Assembly: GCF_000142905.1 (NCBI RefSeq)
Contig: NW_013657678.1
Span: 399,381 to 463,380 of the forward strand
From: Thecamonas trahens ATCC 50062
Lineage: Eukaryota; Apusozoa; Apusomonadida; Apusomonadidae
DNA: 64,000 bases
Direction of reading: 5' to 3'
Under the pieces are notes generated by a model that was not told where the DNA came from, searched no databases, and saw only the letters and a list, made by a program, of their open reading frames with translations. Below, piece by piece: positions 50,435-61,420 of the stretch (the first letter of the stretch is position 1; each line of letters opens with the position of its first letter). A program made the position numbers and the translations under genes.

Positions 50435-51207
50435 CCTTGGCTGTGTCCTTTGTGACACTTTGAGTGACGAGAGTCGAGAGTGGACGTCACCTCTCACTTG
50501 AGGGCCACCAAGCCCTCGCCCCTCCCCCTCGTCCCGTTGGCGACGCCGCCATACGCGACGTCGCGAACGTGATGTTTTTGACGACCCGGTGGTTCTGATG
50601 AATGCAGGTTTTATTTTGTGTGCATGCGCTTTCACCGAACTCCATAAACTACCCTCATATCTTATGCTGCTTCCTCCCGACTTTAGGGTATGGTGCAACA
50701 CATGGTGCTTGTTGATGATATGCAACTTGCTTGGCTTTCGCGCCTTTAAAAGGGTAACATTTCCATCTGGCGCAGCTGCTCATCCTCCCTCAGATATTTT
50801 TTTTCTCCGCGGGCCGATGCTGTCGGCATGCGTTAGCCGCCTCCACCACCGTGCCGTGGTTGCTTGCACGCCGCACTCACGCCCTGCACCCTATGTGCGC
50901 TCGCCACCCGCAGCATCAGCCCACTGCCAGCCTGCACTGACAAGGAGGAGCTTTGGCAGGCGCTCTTGAACTTTACTCACACTCTTCCGCACTTCTTTGC
51001 CTCCCTTTGGCTGAGCAACCTTGCACAACGAAACCCACGCGTGCCGCGGCCGCATCACACTCGCTCACTGGTGCATCAACGTCAACTGCAGCAGGGCCAT
51101 CGACGGCCATCAACGGCCCAACGCAGCCCTACACTGCAAGTAGGGATACTGCAATAGACTCTTTTTCGTTAGCCTTTGCCTGCAAGGAGTATTGACGTGA
51201 CCCTGCA
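50435..51207. other. 773-bp intergenic region with an AT-richer core
   Basis: Unlike the rest of the window, about 50560-50830 is AT-rich, with TTTTATTTT, CTTTAAAAGGG and a T8 run (about 50795-50803). Two RTGATGA-like motifs (about 50597 and 50711) resemble snoRNA C boxes, but no matching D box (CTGA) was found in range. No protein-coding frame is credible. It may be a promoter or hold an RNA gene. Confidence 0.35.
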
Positions 51208-52062
51208 ATGCGGCCCGTCGCTTCCACCGTGCTGCTGCTCCTCGTTGGTGCTGCTGTGGTTCTTGCGTCTCCCAAGCGGCGCCGTTGCCTCCTTTCGGCC
51301 CCCCGATCATTCTCGACGCCACAGATGCCACCGGTACCACGGCTGTGGTGCTAGCCGACCTTGATCGTGATGCTGCTCTTGACGTCGTAGCCACCGGTTA
51401 CGACTACGGCGTCGTGCCGTGGTTCCGCAACAACAACGGGACGTTCGAGTCGTCGCGCGTTGTCGCCCGCGGGCTCGCCACCGCCTACGATCTCGCCGTG
51501 GCTGACTTTGATGGTGACGGTGACAGCGACGTCGCCGTCGTCTCCTTTCCCATCCACACTGTGATGTGGTTTGCCAACAACGGTCTCGGCGTCTTTGACG
51601 CAGGCTCCATCGTTGACTCGGCCGTGACCGGCGCGCGACGTCGATGGCGATGGGACAATGGACCTCGTCTCGGCCGCACAGAGCGCCCGGCAAGTTGCGT
51701 GGTACCAAAACATGAGCGGTTCCGGTGCATCCCCCTCCAAGCGGCTCGCCGAACTCCCTCTCCCGGAGCATTCGCGCCGACATCAACAGCGACAGCGCGT
51801 GCGACATCGTCTCGGTCTCGCGCAACGACAATACTCTGGCGTGGAACGAGAGCCTCGGCAACGGCACCTTTGCTGCTCGCACCATTGTCCACATTACATG
51901 GCGACGGAGCCGGCAACGGTGCTGCTCGCACCATTGTCCACATTACATGGCGACGGAGCCGTCGCCATCGCGCCGCTTGCGGCGCTCACCCGCGCGTTCC
52001 TCATCACCCTTCTTTCCATGGCTATCTCATGGCTTTTCATTCCGACCAGCCTCTACTGAGGC
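51208..52062 (+). pseudogene. Decayed FG-GAP/VCBS-repeat surface protein
   Basis: A signal peptide (MRPVASTVLLLLVGAAVVLA, ATG 51208) is followed, in shifting frames, by four FG-GAP/VCBS-like calcium-binding repeats: ADLDRDAALDVVATGYDYG, ADFDGDGDSDVAVVSF, DVDGDGTMDLVSAAQS and ADINSDSACDIVSVSRND. The frame changes after the signal peptide (about 51275), near 51640 and near 51730-51780. The 3' part contains a 49-bp tandem duplication (about 51872-51968). With at least three frame changes in under 900 bp, a recent loss of function is more likely than sequencing error alone. Intact relatives are secreted or surface adhesion-type proteins. It sits just upstream of the ABC transporter gene. Confidence 0.8.
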
Positions 52063-52472
52063 GAATCATCCACTCTCAAGTGAGACTTCAACAAACAGTG
52101 TGATGGTCCATAGCTCCTTGCTCCGCCCTGTCGATCTCCAGCAACCTGTTAATCGGGCAAAATCGCACTATCAGCAAGGTCGCGAGGTCGCTCCGCATTG
52201 CCCCGCTCCGATCGATCACAGCGGTCGCCCATCAGTGACGACATCAAAGCCGCCACTGGCAAGGGTCCACAGCATTGGCAGTGCCTCTGCTCCCGCACCC
52301 ATCGTTCTGCACTACTCTCGGGCCAGGCTACCAACCAACGCCGGCACGTCCGCTCCCCCAGTTTGTCTGCTTCCCTCTGCAAGAGGCCAGGCCTTCTCCC
52401 CCCCCCCCCCCCCTTCAAGTCGCACAAGTCCCCTCGTGACCAAACACCGACGACCGTCAGCAAACAGCAAGC
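52063..52472. promoter_or_regulatory. Upstream region of the ABC transporter gene
   Basis: A 410-bp region with no gene seen. A C16 run at 52398-52413 lies 60 bp before the start codon on the sense strand, the clearest case of a promoter-proximal C run in the window. Confidence 0.45.
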
Positions 52473-55400
52473 ATGTCAGCTCTGGGACGGATGCGCTCCT
52501 CTGAGCTGCCGTCATCATCAGATTCGGGCTCAGGCACTAGTTCTGGTGACGGCAGACGCGGTTACTACGGCGGAGCTGTCGAGGATGAGGCGCAGAGTGT
52601 GCCCAGTCGTGGTGGCGTCTCTGCTACACCCGTCCGGCTCACCGCTAACGAGGGTGGCTTTGACACTCCAGGCGGCTTTGCAGCAGCCAAAGCCGGACTG
52701 GGTGGGCCGTCGCCCGAGCCAACGGCTGGCTTTTTCTCGACCATCACCTTTTGGTGGCTCAACAGCCTCGTGTACTTTGGTCACAAGTTTCCGATCATGC
52801 AGGAAAACCTGTTCCAGCTTCGAACGGCGGACCTCTCGGCAGTCGCCTCGCGCTCGTTCGCCGCCGCTTGGCGCAACGTCATTGTTGGCTTCAAGGCCGA
52901 GGCTGGCGACGACGCCGAGGCGCTAAAGGCCAAGGCCAAGTCGGCATGGCCGGTCGTCAACTCGCTGCGCCACGCGTTTGGAGGCCGGTTCACTCGGGCG
53001 GCCGGCTTCAAGCTCGCGCAGGATCTCATCCAGTTCTCTGGCCCGCTCCTGCTCGCGCAGACTGTAACGTACGTGCAGGATCCGTCCAAGCCGGCTTACC
53101 TCGGCTACCTCTACGTCATCGGCTTTTTGTGGCCAAGCTCATCCAGACCATGTGCATCAACCAGTACTTCCACCAGTGCTTCCGTAGCGGCATGCACGTC
53201 CGCTCGGCCCTTGTCGGCGCGGTCTACGCCAAGGCGCTCAAGCTCTCGTCGCAAGCCCGCGCAGGCTACACCGCTGGCGAGATCACCAACCTCATGTCCA
53301 ATGACGTCTCGCGCGTCCAGGCCATGGCCCAGTTCCTCCACCTCACCTGGTCGTGCCCGCTGCAGATTGTCATTGCTCTCTCTCTCCTCTTCCGCGCCAT
53401 CGGCTGGTCGGCGCTGGCCGGCGTCTTTATCATGGTCGCACTTGTTCCCATCCAGACCCGAATCGGCAAGAAGCTCTCCGGCCTCCGCTCGCGCCTGGTC
53501 AAATTCACCGACGCCCGCGTCATGGCCATGAACGAAATTCTGCAGGGCATCCGTATCCTCAAGTTCTACGGGTGGGAGAAGGAGTATGAGGACAAAGTCC
53601 ACGGCCTCCGCGCCGACGAGACCGCCGTCCTCCAGACCCAAGCCAACTACAACGCCGTCAACTACTTTGTCATGCTCTCTTCCATGCTCATGGTCTCGTC
53701 TACCACGTACATTGTTTATGCGTTTACCCATGACCCGCTCGAGCCGGGGGCAATCTTCTCGTCCATGGCTCTCTTTGGCCTCCTCTGGTTCCCGATCTCG
53801 TTCTTGCCCAACGTTATGAACATGCTCATCGAGACTGTTGTCGCTGTCCGCCGCCTCTCCGCCTTTCTTAATGCTGATGAGCTGCCGCAGCAGTTTGGCC
53901 AAACTCGTGAGCCGCTCCCGTACCTCATGCCGTCGCCGTCGTCGGCAGCAGCCACAACCGCTGCTGCCGACCGATCAGCAGCAGCCATGGCGCCTCGCGG
54001 CGCCATCTCGGTCACCGACGGCGTCTTTACCTGGGAGCCAGAATCGGCCGTTCCCACTCTCGCCGACGTCTCGCTCACAATCGCTCCCGGCTCGCTCGTC
54101 GTAGTCGTCGGCCGCGTCGGTTCGGGCAAGTCGACGCTGCTCTCGGCGCTCCTCGGCGAAGTCCCGCGCCGCTCCGGCTCAGTCCAGGTATCAGGCTCGG
54201 TCGCGTACGCACCGCAGGAGGCATGGGTCATGAATGCCACCCTCATGGACAACGTGCTCTTTGGCCGCAAGGACGAGTACAACGACGACTGCGCCGCACA
54301 CGGCTCCGCTGCAGCACCCATGGTCGACAAGTACGTCGAGACGCTCCGCGCCACCGCTCTCCTCCCGGACCTTGCTATCTTGCCGGCTGGCGACTCGACC
54401 GAGATCGGTGAGAAGGGCATCAACCTGTCTGGTGGGCAAAAGGCCCGCGTTGCGCTCGCCCGCGCTGTCTTTGCTGACACAGACATTGTGCTCCTCGACG
54501 ACCCGCTCTCGGCCGTCGACGTCCACGTCGGCAAGCACATTTTCGAGCACGCCATTCTTGACCCGAGCGTGCTTGGCCGGAAGACTCGTGTTCTCGTCAC
54601 CCACCAGCTCCAGTACCTGCCGTCTGCCGACCTTGTTGTCGTCGTCGACGCTGGTTCAATCCAGCACGTTGGCACCTACCAGGACCTCCTCGCCCAGGGT
54701 GTCGACTTTGTTTCCATTGCCGAGGCTAACGAGGCTGCGTCGCCCGGCCTCGACGACGCTGTCTCGCCTGAGCTCAGCTTTGCACCCCTCGACGGCGGCG
54801 ATTCGACGGTCGAGCTCGACACCTCGGAGGTCCTCGCCGCGCTCGCCGAGGCCGACGCCAAGCCGGTCGAGGAACTCAAGGGCGTGACCATCGGTCCGTC
54901 GCTCGGTGTCGGCTCGGCCGACGACGAGACCAAGTCGACTGGCGCCGAATCTGAGGCTGGTCCATCCGGCTCGCTCATGACGACCGAGGAGCGCAACACC
55001 GGAGCCGTCAAGTGGCGCGTCTACCTCTACTATCTCCGCGCCTTTGGCGGCGTCGTCTTTGGCATCGTTGTTCTCGTCCTCTTTATAGCCGCCGAGGCCA
55101 CTCGTGTCTCGCAGGACTACTGGCTTGCCAAGTGGTCGTCCGACACGCATGCGCCTCTCTCCAAGTACCTTCCGACATACGTAATCCTCGGCCTCTCCAA
55201 CACGCTCCTCCTCCTCGCGCGGTCACTGCTCTTTGCACGCGCCGGCGTTGCGGCCTCGCGGGCCCTCCATTCGCGGCTCTTTGCCAACATCCTCCGCGCA
55301 CCGATGTCGTTCTTCGACACCACGCCCATTGGCCGCATCCTCTCGCGGTTCTCAAAGGACATCGACTCGATCGACAACTCGCTGCCCAAGACCCTGCACT

Positions 55401-56803
55401 CGCTCGGTGGCACGCTCTTCCGCTGCCTCGCCACGCTCATCCTTGTCGCTGTCATCATCCCATGGTTCCTCATTCCGTGCGTCCCGGTCATTTTTGCCTA
55501 CGGCGTGGTCCAGCAGTACTACCGTCGCACCTCGCGCGAGCTCAAGCGGCTCGACTCGGTCTCGCGCTCACCGGTCTATGCCCTCTTCTCGGAGACCATC
55601 ACCGGCGCGCCGACCATCCGCGCCTATGCGCTCGAGGAGCACTTTGAAGCCGCGTCGGCTAAAACCGTCGACAACAACCACCGCGCGTACATCCTCTCCA
55701 TGGCCTCCAACCGCTGGCTCTCGGTCCGTCTCGAGCTCCTCGGCAACCTGCTGGTCGTTTTCACCGCCATGCTCTGCGTGGTGGAGCGCGGCAAGATCGA
55801 CCCTGGTCTCGTCGGCCTCACCATCGCCTACACCCTCCGCATCACCGACTCGCTCAACTGGACGGTCCGCATGGCTACCCAGGCCGAGGTCGAGTCCAAC
55901 TCGGTCGAGCGCATCATGCACTACACCCTCAATGTTGACTCGGAGCCGCCGGCCGTCGTCCACGAGTACCGCGCCCCGCCCGGCTGGCCACACCGCGGCG
56001 CCGTCGAGTTCAACAACGTCACCATGCGCTACCGGCCCGATCTCGAGCCCGCGCTCCGCGACTGCTCGTTCCGCATCGACCCAGGCACCAAGGTCGGCGT
56101 CGTTGGCCGGACCGGCGCAGGAAAGTCGTCGCTCATCCTCTGCATCTTCCGCCTCGTCGAGCTCTCCGAGGGCAACATCATCATCGACGACATGAACATC
56201 TCCCGCATGGGTCTCGACGACCTCCGGCGCTCCATCGCCATCATTCCGCAGAACCCAGTTCTCTTCTCCGGCACCATCCGCACCAACCTCGACCCGTTCA
56301 ACAACCACTCGGACGAGGAGCTGTGGGAGGCGCTCGAGCGGGCTCACCTCGACGCCACCATCCGCGCCACGCCCGAAGGCCTCGCGGCCCCTGTTTCGGA
56401 AAACGGTGAAAACTACTCGGTCGGCGAGCGCCAGCTCCTCTGCCTTGCTCGCGCTCTCCTTCGCCACTCGTCTATCGTCATCATGGACGAGGCTACCTCG
56501 GCCGCAGACGTCGTCACTGATCAGCTCATCCAGACCACCGTCCGCTCCGAGTTCCGCCATGCCACCGTCATCTGCATCGCCCACCGCCTCAACACCATCA
56601 TGGACTCGGACCGCATCCTGGTCATGGACTCGGGAGCCGTCCGCGAGTTTGACTCGCCCGCAGCGCTCATCGACAACCCGGACTCGGTCTTTGCCGAGAT
56701 GGTCGCCGAGTCGGGCGACGCTGCCTTTCTGCGCGCAATCGCCCGCGGTGAAGCCGACCCGCTTGCCGCCATCGGCAGCGCAGCCACAAGCACTACGATG
56801 TAA
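52473..56803 (+). CDS. ABCC/MRP-type full ABC transporter (one frameshift)
   Basis: ATP-driven exporter of the multidrug-resistance-protein subfamily, layout TMD1-NBD1-TMD2-NBD2 without a TMD0, 1,443 residues once a missing base near 53127 is restored. There GGC TTT TTG TGG should read on as FVAKLIQTMCINQYFHQ. Start MSALGRMRSSE (52473). NBD1: GRVGSGKSTLLSALLGE, LSGGQKARVALARA and LLDDPLSAVDVHVG, with the Asp-for-Glu after Walker B usual in ABCC NBD1. NBD2: GRTGAGKSSLILCIFRL, YSVGERQLLCLARALL (signature Glu where Gln is usual) and IMDEATSAADVVT, H-loop AHRLNTIMDSDR. The 'ITNLMSNDVSRVQ' and 'FSRFSKDIDSIDNSLP' cytoplasmic loops are typical. Substrate unknown. Convergent with the coiled-coil gene, 51 bp apart. 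Confidence 0.93.
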
Positions 56804-56854
56804 TAGCTCAGCCGAGTGGACAGTACAGCGCATGGACTTGATCCGTAAACGCTT

Positions 56855-59800
56855 TTACTCGGTCCCCATCGAGGCCAGCTGGTGGAGCTGCGCAAGCGTT
56901 GCCTCGTGCAGCGAGTCAAAATTGACCGCCGGCACGACCGGCACCTGCGGGGGCTGCTCCGACGGTGCGGCGTCAGCAGACGCCAGTTGGTCCATCGACA
57001 GGTCGCGGGCCCGGTCGATCTGCGAGAGCGCATGCGAGAGGGTATGCAGCGTGTCGTTGGGGTCAAACACTGGCGGCGGCGGTGGCATGCCCACCATGGG
57101 TGACGGCCCGGCCGGAAACGCCATGCCGCCCATCATCGACGACTGAAGCGGGCCGGGGCCGAGGAACGGCGTGAGCGGCACCGGCGGCGGCCGTGCATCG
57201 AGAGAGTCCTTGGTGTGCTTGAGGAACTGTGAGGTCTCGTGGACTTGCATGAGTATGGCCGATTCCATGGCCTGCTTCTCGCGCGCAAACTCGCGGAGCT
57301 CGGCCCGGGCCTTGTCCAGCTCACGGCGCTGCGCGTCGACAACCGAGCGTAGCGACTCAACCGCCTCGGCTTCGGCTGTCAGCTGGCTCTCGAGCTTGCT
57401 GCCATGCGTCTCGAGCTCCTGGATGCGCGCCCGTGACGACTCCAGCTCACCCGCTGCCGCAGTGCTCTCATTGAGTGTGGCATGATGCGAGGCCTCAAGG
57501 GCTGCGTACGCCGACTCAATGGTGTCGACGTCGCCACGGGTCCGATCCAGCTCGTTGCGGGTAGCGTCGAGCTCAGCCTCGGCCTCGCGCAGCGCGTCGC
57601 GAGCTGCTGTCAGCTCGCTGGCCACACTCGCCTGGTACGCCCGGATGTACTCGCGCGACTGCGTCGTGAGCGAGCCGTCGGCTGTAGCGCCGACAAGTGC
57701 GTCGAGCGTCACACGCGGTCCAGCGGTAGGCGGTGGTGTCGACGGCACGCCAGGAGACGGCACACTCACTGCAGCCATGACTTGTGTCAGCTCGCGGACG
57801 GTCGCCTCGCGCTGTGTGAGAGCAGTCTTGAGCTCGTCGGCTGTAGCCGCGGCAGCCGCGGCGGCAGCTTTGGCCTCGACCTCGCGCTCCTGGGCGGCAG
57901 CGAGTTGAGACTGGAACTTGGCGGTGACAGACGCCAGCTGCTCAGCATGATCTCTGGCAAGCGCGGCCGTGGCCGACTCGGCAGCGGTGGCCAGTTGTGC
58001 CTCGACGGCGGCGAGCTTGGCCCGCAGTTCGTCGACTTGGCGGCGCGAGCTAGCTTGTGCCTCGCTCATCTGCTTGGAATGGGTGGCGGCGGCGAGGTCG
58101 GCCGCGTTGGCCTGTGACTGCGCCGCCATGCGGGCCTGATGCTGCAGATCCTGAATAGTACGCTGCAGCGACGATATCTCAGCCGACTTTTGCTCCAGCT
58201 GCACCGACGACGACGAGGCGCGGTCGGCATGGCGGGCGGCGTCCGCGAGCTGGCGGCGGAGGTCGCGGACCTGGTCCTCCGAGTCGCGGCGGCTCTTTTC
58301 GGCCTCACGGACAAGGCTTTCCATCTCGCGCGCCCGCGACTCTGCCTCGAGAGCCCGCCGCTCGACCGCCATAGTGTCGTCCTTGGCGCGCGAGAGCGCA
58401 GACTCAAGCTCGCGGATCCGCGAGCGAGTCTCAGAGGCATCGACTCGAACAGTGTCGCGGCGCTCGAGCTCGCGATCCTTGGCGTCGAGCATGGAACGGA
58501 GCGAGGAGATCTGTGCCTCGACCGCCGACAGCCGCGAGACCTCGCGTTCGAGGTTGTTGCGGGCAGTCGAGAGCGAGGCCAACTGGTCGTCCTTGCGGGC
58601 AAGCTCAGCCCGGATCCGGGTCAGCTCCAGCGTCGAGTCATTGGTGGAGTCAACTCGCGCCGCCAGCGCCGACTTTTCCTGCCGCACCGCCGAGAGCGCG
58701 CCCTTGACCGAGTCAAGCTCGGCCTTGAACAGAGAGGCTCGTGACTCGGCCTCGACAAGCTTGACTCGTAGCTCCTCGACATCCGTTCGCATCCGCTCCA
58801 TGTGCACCGCCCGCCCGTGCTCCGAGTCGAGCTTGGAGGCTAGCGCACGGTTGCGCTCCTGAAGCGCCCGATTAGTCTCTTCGATGAGCTCGTTCTGGGT
58901 CCGCGAGCGGAACTTGAACTCTGCGTTGGCAAGCTCGGCCTTGAGGCTAATGATCTCTTCGCGGGCCTCGGCAAGGCTCGCGGACGTTGCCTCGAGCTTG
59001 GTTTCGGCCCGGGCAAGCCCCATTTTGGTGGCGGCAGCCTCGTCCAGCTCCTTGCGGAGGCGGGAGTTCTCGTGGCTGAGATCGTCGGCGAGCGTCGCCC
59101 GTGCGGCGACCTCGCCGCGAGTGGTGTGGAGGGCGGCGGCAAGCTCGGACTCGCGGTTCTCAAGCGCCTCGTTGGCGGCTGCCATGCTCCCAACCTGAGC
59201 CCGGAGCAGCGCGTTGTCCTCCTTGAGCGCAAGGGCCTCCTCACGCTGGGCCTCGTGCGCACTGCGGGCGTCCTCGAGCTTGGCACTCACGGCTGCCAGC
59301 TCATCCTTGGTTGCTTCGAGCTGCGCCTCGAGCGCCTCGGCTGAGAGCACCTTGAGCTCCAGTTCATGGCGCGAGGTGTTGGACACCATCAGTGCCGCCG
59401 ACGAACTGTTGAGCTGGTCCTGCAGGACAGTAGTGGCGGAAGCGGTCGCGCGCAGGTCAGCGTTCTCGGACGAGAGCGCCTCGGCAGACACGTTGAGGGC
59501 GTGGATGGTCTCGATGGCCGACGCGTTCTCGGCGAGCAGGGCCTCGCGATCAAGCGATGCTGTGTCGAGTGCGTGCTGGGTCCGCTCCAGCTGGGTCTCG
59601 AGCTCGGCAGCGTGCGTGCGGGCGCGGTCGAGCGCAGTGGCGTACTCGTCGACCTGCGCAGCCTTGGCCTCGATATCTCGCCCGTGGTCCAGGATCTCGC
59701 GGAGCGCATCAAGGTCGTTGGAGAGCTGCTCACGAAGAATAGGCAGGTTGGACTCTGCGCCGTGGGCGGACCGAAGCGTCGGTGCTGGCGCTGAGCCGAC

Positions 59801-61420
59801 AAGCACACCGAGCGCGGCGGCGACGTTGCCAAGGATGTCGTTGCGGGCCTCGAGGTCGGCGGCTGCGCTGGCGGCAACAGTGACCGAGTCAGAGCGTGCA
59901 TCGTCGAGCTGGGACTGCAGCTCGCGGCATTGGGCCTCATGCTGAGTGGTCATGCGGACGGCATCGGCGCGAAGCTGCTCGAGGTGGGTCTTGTACTCTG
60001 CCTCAAGGTCATCCTTGGCCTCGGCAAGCTCAGCAAGCCGGGCTGAGTACTCGGCGTCCAGTTCGTCGGCGGTGTCGGAAGCTTCTGCGCCGAGCCGAGC
60101 CTCTAGGGCATGGAGGGCATCGGCGTGACGTGCGGCGGCGGCGGCGGCGGCAGACGAGGCTGTCCGGCGCTCGTCGGCGAGCTCCTGGGCATGAGCGTCG
60201 GCGAGAGCACTGATTTCGGAGCGGAGCACGGCGAGCGTAGCGTTGTGAACCTGCGCCATGTCACCAATCGAGTCCTCGGCCTGCGCCAGCGCGTCGACCT
60301 TTGTGGAGATTTCACGCTCGAGCTTGGCAATGAGGGCGTTGGCTTGGTCCAGCGCCTGCGTCGACGTTGCGAGCTCTGCAGCGGTGGCAGCGGCGGAAGC
60401 CTTAGCCTCCTCCAGCTCGGCGTCGAGGGCGGCAATGCGGAGCGAGGCGGCGCCGGCGGCGGTGGCCGACTCTTCACGGGCGCGCTCAAGCTCAGTGGCA
60501 AACTCGGCCTGGGCAGCAAGAAGCGCCGAGCGGAGGGAGTTGGTGGCGGAGAGGAGTGACGAGTCGCGGGCGCCGACGTCGCCGAGCTGCGAGTTGAGCT
60601 CGTCAATGACAGCACGCGCGGCGTCGAGCTCGCGCACCAGGTGGCTGTTCTCGGCCTTGGTCATCTCGAGTGAGAGGCGGGCTTCGTCGAGTTCGCCGGC
60701 CGCACGCTCCAGATCGGCCTGCACCCCGGCGAGTTGGGCGGCGGCGGCGGAGAAGTTTGCCGAGGCGGCGTCAGCCGAGGTGCGTGCGTCGGCAACCTGG
60801 GCCTCGAGATAGGCCACCTGCATGGTGAGCTCGGTGACACGGGTGTTGAGCGCACCAGTCTCATTGTCGGCAGCAGCTTCCGCAGCCTCAAACGCGGCGA
60901 TGCGCGCAGCCTGAGCATTGACAACGTCCTTCAACTCGCCTACGGTGACGTTGAGCGACGCGATCTGGTTGTCGGCCGCCGAGGCGAGCTTGACCTTTGC
61001 GGCAGCAACGTCGGCGTTGGCGTTGAGTGAGGCAATGGCAGTCTTAGACTTGGAGAGCAGATCGTTCTTCTGCTCGAGCTCACGTTGCAGCCTGGCGACG
61101 GCCACCCGCAGCTCGACCATCTCCGACGTCACGGCCGCAGCCTCGGATGGCAGCCTGCCAGCGAGCGCATCCTGCAGCATGCGAATCTCAAGCTTTGCCG
61201 AAAAGTGAGCATCCCGCAAAGCTGTGAGCTCCGCCATCATGTCGTCAGTCGATGAACCTGCCGGACGTGAGTTCCGCACAGCCGACGATGGCGAGGCGCG
61301 TGTGGCAGAGTCAGCTGCCAACGACGAGGCGAGGAGGTGCGGGACGGGCGAGGACATCGACGGCAAGGAGAACGAGCCCTCTGTCCACAACGAGCCCCCT
61401 GCTCTGAACGGAGAAGCCAT
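56855..61420 (-). CDS. Giant coiled-coil protein with a possible CM1 (centrosomin) motif
   Basis: A 1,521-residue product from MASPFRAGGSLWTEG (61420). Almost the whole length from residue 65 to about 1,390 is heptad-rich coiled coil (Ala/Glu/Leu/Arg). It is interrupted near residue 1,230 by a Pro-rich hinge (PSPGVPSTPPPTAGP). The start of the coil, MMAELTALRDAHFSAKLEIR followed by MLQDAL (residues 61-86), resembles the CM1 motif of centrosomin, CDK5RAP2 and Mto1 ('L..Lr.ENF.LKL.I..Le..l'), which binds gamma-tubulin complexes. The C-terminus is Pro/Gly-rich, then helical (LHEATLAQLHQLASM). A microtubule-organising role is therefore plausible but unproven; a generic coiled coil is the alternative. 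Confidence 0.82.
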   Translation of the reverse strand: MASPFRAGGSLWTEGSFSLPSMSSPVPHLLASSLAADSATRASPSSAVRNSRPAGSSTDDMMAELTALRDAHFSAKLEIRMLQDALAGRLPSEAAAVTSEMVELRVAVARLQRELEQKNDLLSKSKTAIASLNANADVAAAKVKLASAADNQIASLNVTVGELKDVVNAQAARIAAFEAAEAAADNETGALNTRVTELTMQVAYLEAQVADARTSADAASANFSAAAAQLAGVQADLERAAGELDEARLSLEMTKAENSHLVRELDAARAVIDELNSQLGDVGARDSSLLSATNSLRSALLAAQAEFATELERAREESATAAGAASLRIAALDAELEEAKASAAATAAELATSTQALDQANALIAKLEREISTKVDALAQAEDSIGDMAQVHNATLAVLRSEISALADAHAQELADERRTASSAAAAAAARHADALHALEARLGAEASDTADELDAEYSARLAELAEAKDDLEAEYKTHLEQLRADAVRMTTQHEAQCRELQSQLDDARSDSVTVAASAAADLEARNDILGNVAAALGVLVGSAPAPTLRSAHGAESNLPILREQLSNDLDALREILDHGRDIEAKAAQVDEYATALDRARTHAAELETQLERTQHALDTASLDREALLAENASAIETIHALNVSAEALSSENADLRATASATTVLQDQLNSSSAALMVSNTSRHELELKVLSAEALEAQLEATKDELAAVSAKLEDARSAHEAQREEALALKEDNALLRAQVGSMAAANEALENRESELAAALHTTRGEVAARATLADDLSHENSRLRKELDEAAATKMGLARAETKLEATSASLAEAREEIISLKAELANAEFKFRSRTQNELIEETNRALQERNRALASKLDSEHGRAVHMERMRTDVEELRVKLVEAESRASLFKAELDSVKGALSAVRQEKSALAARVDSTNDSTLELTRIRAELARKDDQLASLSTARNNLEREVSRLSAVEAQISSLRSMLDAKDRELERRDTVRVDASETRSRIRELESALSRAKDDTMAVERRALEAESRAREMESLVREAEKSRRDSEDQVRDLRRQLADAARHADRASSSSVQLEQKSAEISSLQRTIQDLQHQARMAAQSQANAADLAAATHSKQMSEAQASSRRQVDELRAKLAAVEAQLATAAESATAALARDHAEQLASVTAKFQSQLAAAQEREVEAKAAAAAAAATADELKTALTQREATVRELTQVMAAVSVPSPGVPSTPPPTAGPRVTLDALVGATADGSLTTQSREYIRAYQASVASELTAARDALREAEAELDATRNELDRTRGDVDTIESAYAALEASHHATLNESTAAAGELESSRARIQELETHGSKLESQLTAEAEAVESLRSVVDAQRRELDKARAELREFAREKQAMESAILMQVHETSQFLKHTKDSLDARPPPVPLTPFLGPGPLQSSMMGGMAFPAGPSPMVGMPPPPPVFDPNDTLHTLSHALSQIDRARDLSMDQLASADAAPSEQPPQVPVVPAVNFDSLHEATLAQLHQLASMGTE

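Noticed and set aside
50596-50720. C/D snoRNA between the two RTGATGA motifs
   Set aside because: No CTGA D box at suitable distance and no terminal stem seen.
55568-56833. Long minus-strand frame antisense to the ABCC second half
   Set aside because: It lies opposite NBD2 Walker and signature motifs; acidic low-information sequence.
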